DNA from: BOKV01 sp041742235
GTDB taxonomy: Bacteria; Pseudomonadota; Alphaproteobacteria; Rhizobiales; Rhizobiaceae
Direction: 5' to 3'
NCBI GenBank assembly: GCA_041742235.1
Contig: JBGSJA010000028.1
Location: 1-14,070, forward strand
DNA: 14,070 nucleotides
Position 1 is the first letter of the stretch. Each line of letters begins with the position of its first letter. Below are positions 1 to 5,820 of this stretch, piece after piece. The notes under the pieces were generated by a model. The model searched no databases. It was not told where the DNA came from and saw nothing but the letters and a program-made list of their open reading frames with translations. The translations under genes were made by a program, and so were the position numbers.

Positions 1-1574
1 TTGGGCGGGCGGCCGGTCAGTACTTCCGTGCGATATTCCTCGATGTCGCCCTCATAGGCCCGCACGGTGCCGTCGCGCACCAGCCACAGCCGGTCGACGC
101 TTGCTTCCACCAGCGACCGGTCGTGGCTGATGATGATGACCGCGCCGGGAAAATCGTTGAGCGCCAGCATCAGCGCCTCGCGCGCCTGCATGTCCAGATG
201 GTTGGTAGGTTCGTCGAGGATCAGCAGGTGCGGCCCGTCGAACGCGATGATGCCGAGCAGCAGCCGCGCCTTTTCTCCGCCCGAAAGATCCTTGGCGGCG
301 GTGTCCATGCGGTCGCGGTCGAGGCCCATCTGGGCCACGCGGGCGCGCACCTTCGATTCAGGCACGTTCGGCATCAGCTTGCGAATGTGATCGACAGGCG
401 TCGCTTCCGGAATGAGGTCGTCCATCTGGTGCTGGGCGAACATCGCAATCTTCATTGACTGCGCCTTGACCACGCCACCCTCCACCCAGGGCAGGCGTCC
501 GGCGATCATCTTGGCGAAGGTCGACTTGCCGTTGCCATTGGCGCCGAGCAGCGCGATCCGGTCGTCCTGGTCGATGCGCAGGTCGAGATTACGCAGGATC
601 GGCTTGCCTTGCGTGTAGCCTGCCTGAACATGCTCCAGCCTGATGATCGGCGAGGAAAGCAGCTTCTCCGGCTCGGGGAAGCGTATCGGCTCGACCCGCT
701 CCTCGGCAATCGACGTGATCGGCTGCATCTTTTCCAGCATCTTGACGCGCGACTGCGCCTGCTTCGCTTTCGACGCCTTGGCCTTGAACCGGTCGACGAA
801 GGATTGCAGGTGCTTGCGCTTGGCGTCCTGCTTCTCCTTGGCCTTCTCTACCAGCATCATCTGCTCGGCGCGCTGGCGCTCGAAACTGTCGAAGGTGCCG
901 CGGTAGAAATTCAGCTTTCGCGCCTCAAGGTGCAGGATCGAATCCACTGCCTTGTTGAGAAGGTCGCGGTCGTGGCTAATGATCAGCACCGTGCCCGGAT
1001 AACGCGCGACGAAGTTCTCCAGCCACAATGTGCCTTCAAGGTCGAGATAGTTTGTCGGCTCGTCCAGCAGCAGGATGTCGGGCCGCGAAAACAGCAGCGC
1101 CGCGAGCGCGACGCGCATCCGCCATCCGCCCGAGAAGGAAGAGGCGGGACGCTTCTGCGCCTCGGCATCGAAACCGAGGCCCGACAGGATCGAGGCGGCA
1201 CGCGCCTCGCCCGAATGCGCGTCGATGTCGGACAGGCGCATGTGGATCTCGGCGATTTCCATCGCGTCCGTCTCGGTATCGGCGCGCGACATCAGGTCGG
1301 CGCGCTCGGTATCGGCGGCCAGCACGATGTCGATCAGGCTGTCCTCGGTGCCCGGCGCTTCCTGCGCCACCTGGCCGATGCGAAGCCCCTTGGGGATCGT
1401 GACGGTTCCGGTGTCGGGCTGGAGGTCGCCGGTGATCGCCTTGAAGAGCGTCGTCTTGCCCGTGCCGTTGCGCCCGACAAGGCCCGCCCGCGCACCGGTG
1501 GGGACGGTGACGGTGGCGTGGTCGAGAAGCGTGCGCCCGGCTATGCGCAAGGTGATATCGTTAATGGCGAGCAT
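1..1574 (-). CDS. ABC-F family ATPase, YheS-like, 3' end outside window
   Basis: A soluble tandem ATPase of the ABC-F group, which acts on the ribosome rather than in transport. About 524 residues are visible from an ATG at 1574; family members are usually 600-640 residues, so roughly the last 100 residues (the C-terminal extension) lie beyond position 1. The first Walker A, GRNGTGKTT, is at residues 34-42, followed by a signature FSGGWRMR near 148 and Walker B LLLDEPTN near 165. The linker is rich in Lys and Arg (FKAKASKAKQAQSRVKML), the region that in ABC-F proteins reaches the P-site tRNA. The second cassette has GANGNGKST near 345, LSGGEKARL near 431 and LILDEPTNHLD near 450. Linker and signature sequences resemble E. 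coli YheS more than EttA or Uup. There are no membrane segments. AAGG lies five bases before the ATG. It diverges from ndk. No antibiotic-resistance role is implied by the sequence. Confidence 0.93.
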   Translation of the reverse strand, partial: MLAINDITLRIAGRTLLDHATVTVPTGARAGLVGRNGTGKTTLFKAITGDLQPDTGTVTIPKGLRIGQVAQEAPGTEDSLIDIVLAADTERADLMSRADTETDAMEIAEIHMRLSDIDAHSGEARAASILSGLGFDAEAQKRPASSFSGGWRMRVALAALLFSRPDILLLDEPTNYLDLEGTLWLENFVARYPGTVLIISHDRDLLNKAVDSILHLEARKLNFYRGTFDSFERQRAEQMMLVEKAKEKQDAKRKHLQSFVDRFKAKASKAKQAQSRVKMLEKMQPITSIAEERVEPIRFPEPEKLLSSPIIRLEHVQAGYTQGKPILRNLDLRIDQDDRIALLGANGNGKSTFAKMIAGRLPWVEGGVVKAQSMKIAMFAQHQMDDLIPEATPVDHIRKLMPNVPESKVRARVAQMGLDRDRMDTAAKDLSGGEKARLLLGIIAFDGPHLLILDEPTNHLDMQAREALMLALNDFPGAVIIISHDRSLVEASVDRLWLVRDGTVRAYEGDIEEYRTEVLTGRPP

Positions 1575-1635
1575 GCGGGCCTTTTGGCCGAGCGCGCGCA
1601 AAAGGGCAAGAGCGATTGTTGCCGCGCCCCCGCCC

Positions 1636-1664
1636 TTGGCAATCGCCGGCGGTGCCGCTATACA
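1636..1664 (+). promoter_or_regulatory. Candidate sigma-70 promoter of ndk
   Basis: TTGGCA at 1636-1641 and TATACA at 1659-1664 are separated by exactly 17 bp. Each hexamer matches five of six consensus positions. The predicted start of transcription is near 1671, leaving a leader of about 37 bases before the ndk ATG at 1708. Found by eye only. Confidence 0.55.
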
Positions 1665-1707
1665 CCCGCAACCCTCCCGAACCCCCTGACAGGACACGGA
1701 CCGAAAC

Positions 1708-2130
1708 ATGGCGATTGAACGCACCTTTTCGATGATCAAGCCGGACGCGACCCGCCGCAATCTTACGGGCGCCATTACCAAGATGCTCGAGGATGCCGGC
1801 CTGCGCGTCGTTGCATCGCGGCGCGTATGGATGAGCCTGCGCGAAGCCGAGGGCTTCTACGCGGTTCACAAGGAACGTCCGTTCTTCCAGGAACTGACCG
1901 AATTCATGTCGTCCGGCCCGACCGTCGTGCAGGTCCTTGAAGGCGAGAACGCCATTGCGAAAAACCGCGAAGTAATGGGCGCCACAAACCCGGCCAACGC
2001 GGCCGGGGGCACCATCCGAAAGACCTTCGCGCTCTCGATCGGCGAAAATTCGGTACACGGCTCGGACGCGCCGAAAACCGCCGCCGAGGAGATTGCCTAC
2101 TGGTTCTCCGGCACCGAGATAGTCGGCTGA
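1708..2130 (+). CDS. ndk: Nucleoside diphosphate kinase
   Basis: Cytosolic enzyme that moves the gamma-phosphate from ATP to nucleoside diphosphates through a phosphohistidine, balancing the NTP and dNTP pools. The product is 140 residues, the usual length. The family hallmarks are present: ERTFSMIKPDA at the N-terminus, the NREVMGATNP segment at residues 86-95, and the active-site motif NSVHGSDA with His117, the same number as the catalytic His in E. coli Ndk. The ATG at 1708 opens directly into the conserved N-terminus; upstream purine-rich stretches are GGA at 1698-1700 and AGGA at 1691-1694. The gene appears monocistronic, with its own promoter at 1636-1664 and a terminator at 2184-2210. 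Confidence 0.98.
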   Translation: MAIERTFSMIKPDATRRNLTGAITKMLEDAGLRVVASRRVWMSLREAEGFYAVHKERPFFQELTEFMSSGPTVVQVLEGENAIAKNREVMGATNPANAAGGTIRKTFALSIGENSVHGSDAPKTAAEEIAYWFSGTEIVG

Positions 2131-2183
2131 AGCTTACCTGAATCGCTACTTGAAGAAGCAGCAAGGTGAATCGGAATATCAGG

Positions 2184-2210
2184 AAGGCCGGCGCGATTGC
2201 CGGCCTTTTT
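2184..2210 (+). terminator. Rho-independent terminator of ndk
   Basis: A perfect 9-bp stem AAGGCCGGC / GCCGGCCTT (2184-2192 and 2199-2207) encloses the loop GCGATT and runs into TTTTTG. It lies 54 bases after the ndk stop codon. Confidence 0.85.
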
Positions 2211-2340
2211 GTTTGAATCTTTACAATAGCATGAGGCCGTTGAATCAGTTTGTGCGCCGGTCTGAATCGGTATTGCCGGTTTTGCCCGCAAGCAGCTGAA
2301 ATGAATCGCCAAATTATCCGCGCACAGAGGTGGAACCGAT

Positions 2341-3030
2341 ATGTTCTCAAGGGAGAAGTTGAACTACGATCCGGTTCCGCTACCGGATCGCATGAACTTC
2401 CCGGCTGATGAAATGGCATCGCGCGCCGGCGAATTTCTTGCTTTCATGCGCAAGCGGCACACGGTTCGCGACTTCCTTTCAGAGCCCGTCGACGATGCGG
2501 TGATCAGGGATTGCATTGCCGTTGCGGGTGCAGCGCCATCGGGCGCGAACCACCAGCCCTGGCACTTCGTTGCAATACGCGATTTCGATACAAAGCGCGC
2601 CATCAGGGCAGCGGCGGAAGCAGAGGAAGTTGCATTCTATGGCGGCGGGGCAGGGGAGGAATGGCTTGCCGCGCTCGCCCCGATCGGCACCGGTCCGCAG
2701 AAGCCGCACCTTGAAATCGCGCCCTGGCTGATCGTCATCTTCGCCCAGCGCTATGGCGAGTTCAGCGACGGTACGCGCTACAAGAATTATTACGTTCCCG
2801 AGAGCGTCGGCATTGCCACCGGCTTCCTAATTGCGGCGCTGCACCATGCCGGCTTGTCGGTCCTGACCCACACGCCCAACCCGATGAAGTTCCTGAACGG
2901 CCTGCTTGGGCGCCCTGCTTCGGAAAAGCCGGTGATGATCCTTGCGGTCGGCAAGGCATCGCTGGACGCCACCGTTCCTGCCGCGGCGATGATGAAAAAG
3001 CCGCTGGACGAAATCCTCACCATCGTTTGA
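2341..3030 (+). CDS. Nitroreductase-fold flavoprotein, iodotyrosine deiodinase (IYD) type
   Basis: Predicted FMN-dependent reductive dehalogenase of the IYD branch of the nitroreductase superfamily. The 229-residue product matches vertebrate IYD, as recalled, in several blocks: VRDF near residue 42 and PSGANHQPWHF at 66-76 (FMN and dimer contacts), the segment KPHLEIAPWLIVIF at 121-134, ESVGIATGFLIAALHHAGL at 154-172, LLGRPASEKP at 188-197 and the C-terminal PLDEILTIV. The three residues that in mouse IYD hold the zwitterion of the iodotyrosine substrate (Glu157, Tyr161, Lys182) have counterparts in order: Glu96, Tyr100 and Lys121. There is no membrane anchor, so the enzyme should be cytosolic, unlike the vertebrate form. 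AGAGGTGG at 2326-2333 sits 7 bases before the ATG. It is convergent with the lipoprotein gene. The natural substrate in this organism (iodo-, bromo- or chlorotyrosine, or something else) is unknown. Confidence 0.88.
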   Translation: MFSREKLNYDPVPLPDRMNFPADEMASRAGEFLAFMRKRHTVRDFLSEPVDDAVIRDCIAVAGAAPSGANHQPWHFVAIRDFDTKRAIRAAAEAEEVAFYGGGAGEEWLAALAPIGTGPQKPHLEIAPWLIVIFAQRYGEFSDGTRYKNYYVPESVGIATGFLIAALHHAGLSVLTHTPNPMKFLNGLLGRPASEKPVMILAVGKASLDATVPAAAMMKKPLDEILTIV

Positions 3031-3036
3031 GGCGCT

Positions 3037-3537
3037 TCACGCCGGGCAGGCGCTGTCGTCCCGCATCGCGATCTTGCCGCTGGCGTCGCGGGCCTTGGCG
3101 TTCGGCTCATAGGCCGGGCCGATGACCAGCGGCTCGCGTGGCAGGACGCTTTGGTCAAGGTTCGATACCACCGTCGTCTCGACTGTCTGGGCGACCTTGC
3201 CGGACGCATCGATGATCTCGATCTTAACCGCGTAAGGTTGGTCCTTCCTGACGCATTCGACATGCGGGCTTTCGATCACAAACTTTTCCTGCGCCGGGAA
3301 AATACTGCGCTCGGCGACGAGCGCTTCCCCGCCTGCCGGATTTTCGAAACGCGCCACATAGCGCATCCCCTCCGGCACCGGCCGCGTGCTTTGCAAGGTC
3401 ACCAGATAGTGCGCGTAGGCGAGGCGGTAATTGAAGACGAAGATGCGTCCACTGACCGAGAAGAACGACTCGGGCGGGCGCTGGCATCCCGTCATCAACA
3501 CCAGGATTGCAGCAAACATGAAAACGGCTCTCATCAT
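3037..3537 (-). CDS. Small predicted lipoprotein, function unknown
   Basis: A 166-residue protein starting MMRAVFMFAAILVLMTGC. A short hydrophobic stretch ends in a lipobox-like LMTGC, so Cys18 is the likely lipidated residue after signal peptidase II cleavage, with Gln at +2. The mature part is predominantly beta-like, with SGRIFVFNYRLA, ARFENPAGG, an IESPHVECVRKDQPY segment and SNLDQSVLP; Cys95 and Cys164 could form a disulfide. It resembles conserved hypothetical lipoproteins of rhizobia as I recall them, but no function can be given. The start at 3537 was chosen because ATGA overlaps the stop of the CGNR regulator (TGA at 3536-3534) and AGAGGTG lies just upstream; an ATG at 3534 is a second possibility. 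A longer open frame reaching back to 3666 lacks these signals. The overlap implies coupled translation with the regulator. Confidence 0.75.
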   Translation of the reverse strand: MMRAVFMFAAILVLMTGCQRPPESFFSVSGRIFVFNYRLAYAHYLVTLQSTRPVPEGMRYVARFENPAGGEALVAERSIFPAQEKFVIESPHVECVRKDQPYAVKIEIIDASGKVAQTVETTVVSNLDQSVLPREPLVIGPAYEPNAKARDASGKIAMRDDSACPA

Positions 3538-4088
3538 GGCAGCACCTCTTCCCTGTTCTTGATGCGTCTGTAGTGCCGGCGCGCCTTCTCGCGGTTTCCG
3601 CAAACCGCCATGTCGCACCACATGCGGCTGCGATTCCTGCTGCGGTCGAGAAACAGCCAGCCGCAATGGCCGCAGATGCGCAGCCTTTCCAAGGGCGGTT
3701 CGGCTGCGAGCCGCAGGGCCGAAAGCGCCGTCTCGGTTTCCAGTGACGTCGCGCCATCATCTCCCAGCAGTGCTGCGCAATCGGCGAGCAGCCGCGACAG
3801 CGACGCATTCGTTGCCTCGCCCGTCACGACGCACCGAAAGTGAAGGTCGATGCTTTCGCGCAATTCAAGGAACCGGCTTCGCACGGAACCATTGACGGCA
3901 ACCGGCGCTGCAAAACGGAGCCGCTCGCCGCAGTAGCGGTTCGCTCCATCCGCAAAGCCGGCGAAGGCCGCGACATCGGCAAAGCGGTCGCGGCGCTGCG
4001 CCTTGTCGTGCCGCAGGATCACCGAATTGGCGACATCGAGCGCCAACAGGCCGCCCGAAAAGCGATGCTGGTTCCAGGAAAAACGCAT
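3534..4088 (-). CDS. CGNR zinc-finger domain protein, probable transcriptional regulator
   Basis: A 184-residue protein of the ABATE / zf-CGNR family. The N-terminal part, beginning FSWNQHRFSGGLLALDVANSV, is the putative ligand-binding or stress-sensing domain. The C-terminal zinc finger carries Cys139-x2-Cys142 and Cys158-x4-Cys163, with the family motif CGNR at 163-166 followed by a basic tail (EKARRHYRR). Family members are thought to bind DNA; most are uncharacterised. The ATG at 4088 was chosen because the only earlier in-frame start is a TTG at 4142, which falls inside the -35 element and would lie upstream of the predicted transcript start near 4106. The gene diverges from a LivH-type permease over a shared inverted repeat (4094-4129) that overlaps its -10 element, which suggests autoregulation. 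Its stop overlaps the start of the downstream lipoprotein gene. The ribosome-binding site is weak. Confidence 0.85.
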   Translation of the reverse strand: MRFSWNQHRFSGGLLALDVANSVILRHDKAQRRDRFADVAAFAGFADGANRYCGERLRFAAPVAVNGSVRSRFLELRESIDLHFRCVVTGEATNASLSRLLADCAALLGDDGATSLETETALSALRLAAEPPLERLRICGHCGWLFLDRSRNRSRMWCDMAVCGNREKARRHYRRIKNREEVLP

Positions 4089-4093
4089 GCCGC

Positions 4094-4129
4094 ATTCTAA
4101 CTGGCATTTATGATTATACCAGTTAGAAT
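4094..4129. promoter_or_regulatory. Perfect 11-bp inverted repeat, probable operator of the CGNR regulator
   Basis: ATTCTAACTGG (4094-4104) and CCAGTTAGAAT (4119-4129) are exact reverse complements separated by 14 bases, in an AT-rich island between divergent genes. The 25-bp centre-to-centre distance of the arms is close to two and a half helical turns. The repeat covers the -10 of the leftward promoter and both hexamers of the candidate rightward promoter. Binding there could therefore repress both genes. The identity of the binding protein is an inference from adjacency. Confidence 0.72.
4101..4129 (+). promoter_or_regulatory. Candidate promoter of the LivH-type permease gene
   Basis: CTGGCA (4101-4106) and TAGAAT (4124-4129) are 17 bp apart; they match four and five consensus positions. 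Each hexamer lies largely or wholly within one arm of the inverted repeat. Transcription would begin near 4136, leaving a leader of about 20 bases that contains GGAG at 4144-4147 before the ATG at 4156. Confidence 0.45.
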
Positions 4130-4142
4130 ATTCGACCGGCAA
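4113..4142 (-). promoter_or_regulatory. Candidate promoter of the CGNR regulator gene
   Basis: Read on the minus strand, TTGCCG (4142-4137) is followed after 18 bp by a perfect TATAAT (4118-4113). Transcription would begin near 4106, giving an 18-base leader before the ATG at 4088. The TATAAT lies in the spacer of the inverted repeat. Confidence 0.55.
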
Positions 4143-4155
4143 CGGAGCGCGCCCG

Positions 4156-5046
4156 ATGGGCTATTTCGCGCAGCAGATCGTCAACGGCATCCATCTGGGT
4201 GCGCTTTATGCGTTGCTGGCCTTCGGCTATGCGATCGCCCATGCGGTGCTGCGCCGCGCGAGCTTTGTTCATGGTGCGCTGTTCGCATTTTCCGGCCAGG
4301 TGGCGATCATTTTCACCGGGCTTGGATGGCACGCAATGTGGCTGGTCTATCCGGCTGCGTTGAGCCTTGGCGTCGTTGCGGCGCTGACCTACACCGCACT
4401 TGCCGCACGCCTTGTCGCCGGAACGGTATTGGAGCCGATGCGCCGCGCCGCGCCGAATACGACCATTGCCGCCTCGCTCGGCGTCATGCTGGTGCTGATG
4501 GAATCGGTGCGCATCGCAACGGCGAGCAACGTTCCGTGGCTCTCGCCCTTCCTCAACCGTGTGGTCGTTTTGGCCGGAGGCGACTTCACAGTCACCACGA
4601 CCCCGATCAAGTTGATCGAGACGATGATCGCCGCCACGGTGATCGGGCTTGGCGCATGGTATCTCGCCGCCAGCCGGGCGGGAAGGTTGTGGCGGGCGGT
4701 GGCGCAGGATGAAGCGGCCGCTGCGCTGATGGGCGTCGATTGCCGGAAGGTGTTCCTGAATTCCATGCTGTGGGCGGGCCTGGTGGCAGGCCTTGCCGGT
4801 GTGCTGGCCGCATTTCACTACGGCAATATCGACTTCGGCACCGGGCTGTCCTTCGCGGTCAAGGTGCTGTTCGTTGCCTCCCTTGGCGGATTGTCATCGC
4901 CACTTCCCGCAGCGCTGGGCGGACTGGGCATCGGCATTTTCGAAACCCTCTGGGACGGATATTTCCCCGCTGTCTGGCGCGATGCCGCGACCTATTCGGC
5001 CCTTTGTGCGTTGCTGATACTCACACGGGGCGACAATCGGTCATGA
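4156..5046 (+). CDS. LivH-type branched-chain amino acid ABC transporter permease, solitary
   Basis: A 296-residue hydrophobic inner-membrane protein of the BPD_transp_2 (LivH/LivM) family with about eight likely membrane spans. It starts like LivH (IVNGIHLGALYALLAFGYAI). The cytoplasmic coupling loop that contacts the ATPase subunits is present at residues 176-195 (GRLWRAVAQDEAAAALMGVD), followed by WAGLVAGLAGVLAA. Complete LIV-type transporters also need LivM, the ATPases LivG and LivF and a periplasmic binding protein. None is next to this gene, so it would have to borrow partners encoded elsewhere or do something else. GGAG at 4144-4147 lies 8 bases before the ATG. The gene diverges from the CGNR regulator and shares its operator region. 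The substrate is unknown; the family name should not be taken as proof of leucine transport. Confidence 0.85.
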   Translation: MGYFAQQIVNGIHLGALYALLAFGYAIAHAVLRRASFVHGALFAFSGQVAIIFTGLGWHAMWLVYPAALSLGVVAALTYTALAARLVAGTVLEPMRRAAPNTTIAASLGVMLVLMESVRIATASNVPWLSPFLNRVVVLAGGDFTVTTTPIKLIETMIAATVIGLGAWYLAASRAGRLWRAVAQDEAAAALMGVDCRKVFLNSMLWAGLVAGLAGVLAAFHYGNIDFGTGLSFAVKVLFVASLGGLSSPLPAALGGLGIGIFETLWDGYFPAVWRDAATYSALCALLILTRGDNRS

Positions 5047-5066
5047 ACCAATTTGGCATCTTGCGT

Positions 5067-5095
5067 TTGACACACAACTGTCTTCCGGCGATTGT
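5067..5095 (+). promoter_or_regulatory. Candidate promoter for a leaderless hemolysin III transcript
   Basis: A consensus TTGACA (5067-5072) is followed after 17 bp by GATTGT (5090-5095), a weak -10 matching three positions. The expected transcript start, six to seven bases on, coincides with the ATG at 5102, and no Shine-Dalgarno sequence precedes that codon. Confidence 0.4.
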
Positions 5096-5101
5096 CGATC
5101 G

Positions 5102-5752
5102 ATGATGAAACCGGAAAAGACCTACACCACCGGCGAGCTCATTGCCGATGGCGTCATCCACGCGCTCGGCATTGTCTCAAGCCTTGTTGCGGTAACCGCA
5201 TTGTTGTGGTTCGCGCTGCCGCGCGCCGACGCGCCAACCGGCACGGCGCTGGTGATCTACAGCATCGCCATGGTCCTGATGTTCACTGCATCGGCCGCCT
5301 ACCACATGGTTCCTCACATGCAGTGGAAACCGGCGCTCAAGCGCTGGGACCAAGCCGCGATCTTCTTCAAGATCGCAGGCACTTACACGCCGCTGGTCAT
5401 GCTGATGGGAAGCTTGTTCGCCTATGTGGTGCTGACGGGCGTGTGGGTTGCAGCGCTTGTCGGCGCGACGGGAAAGCTCGCCTTCCGCAAGCGCTTCGAC
5501 AGCATTTCGCTCGCGATCTACCTGCCGCTCGGATGGGCGAGCCTCCTGTTGGCATGGCCGATCTTCAAGACGCTGCCGCTGGCCGCATCGATCCTGATCC
5601 TGGCGGGCGGCATCCTCTACACCATCGGCGTGATCTTCCATGTCTGGGAAAAGCTGAAGTTCCAGAACGCCATCTGGCACGCATTCGTTCTAGCCGCGGC
5701 AAGCTGCCACTTTGCTGCCGTTGCCAGCGCTTCCTTTGCCGCAATTGCCTGA
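5102..5752 (+). CDS. Hemolysin III family (PAQR-like) membrane protein
   Basis: A 216-residue inner-membrane protein with seven likely spans, similar to E. coli YqfA and Bacillus HlyIII. The family belongs to the PAQR/alkaline ceramidase superfamily; the hemolysin name comes from one early assay and does not show that this protein lyses cells. Conserved features visible are the early Gly-rich first span, SxxxH at Ser64-His68, Asp83 in RWDQAAIFFKIAGTYTP, and the last-span block GGILYTIGVIFHVWEKLKFQ leading to IWHAFV (His193) and His203. His68, Asp83 and His193 are candidate metal ligands by analogy with adiponectin receptors. The start could be ATG 5102 or the adjacent ATG 5105; neither has a ribosome-binding site, which fits a leaderless message. 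The gene begins 55 bases after the permease stop and ends 68 bases before the VHL-domain gene. Confidence 0.88.
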   Translation: MMKPEKTYTTGELIADGVIHALGIVSSLVAVTALLWFALPRADAPTGTALVIYSIAMVLMFTASAAYHMVPHMQWKPALKRWDQAAIFFKIAGTYTPLVMLMGSLFAYVVLTGVWVAALVGATGKLAFRKRFDSISLAIYLPLGWASLLLAWPIFKTLPLAASILILAGGILYTIGVIFHVWEKLKFQNAIWHAFVLAAASCHFAAVASASFAAIA

Positions 5753-5804
5753 AATTCGCGCTTGCCGCCCCAACCGTTCCCGCATACCGTTCCGGCACTG
5801 ATCG

Positions 5805-5820
5805 GGATTCGGGGGAATCC
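5805..5820 (+). promoter_or_regulatory. Hairpin presenting the ribosome-binding site before the VHL-domain gene
   Basis: GGATTC (5805-5810) and GAATCC (5815-5820) form a perfect 6-bp stem around GGGG, and the right arm touches the ATG at 5821. The G run that serves as Shine-Dalgarno is in the loop and upper stem. It could modulate translation as an RNA, or be a DNA palindrome for a regulator. A weak promoter candidate lies upstream (TTGCCG 5762-5767, 17 bp, TACCGT 5785-5790). Confidence 0.4.

Noticed and set aside
1..1574. ABC-F protein as an antibiotic-resistance determinant
   Set aside because: Linker and signature sequences resemble the housekeeping YheS group rather than known resistance ABC-F proteins, and there is no mobile context.
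609..1718. Long open frame on the plus strand (369 codons) over the ABC-F gene
   Set aside because: It is antisense to a clearly recognisable ABC-F protein, has a low-complexity Arg/Gly/Leu-rich composition and no known domain, and runs into ndk in another frame. High GC content explains such shadows.
4089..4142. N-terminal extension of the CGNR regulator from a TTG at 4142
   Set aside because: That codon sits in the predicted -35 element and upstream of the expected transcript start. The conserved region begins after the ATG at 4088.
5102..5752. Hemolysin III as a virulence or toxin gene
   Set aside because: The family name is historical. The sequence is a seven-span PAQR-type membrane protein typical of non-pathogens as well.
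5092..5820. Upstream extension of the VHL-domain frame, which would give a 480-residue protein
   Set aside because: The extra 243 codons lie in an alternative frame of the hemolysin III gene, read as Arg/His-rich junk, and would bury the signal peptide. The ATG at 5821 has a ribosome-binding site and signal peptide.
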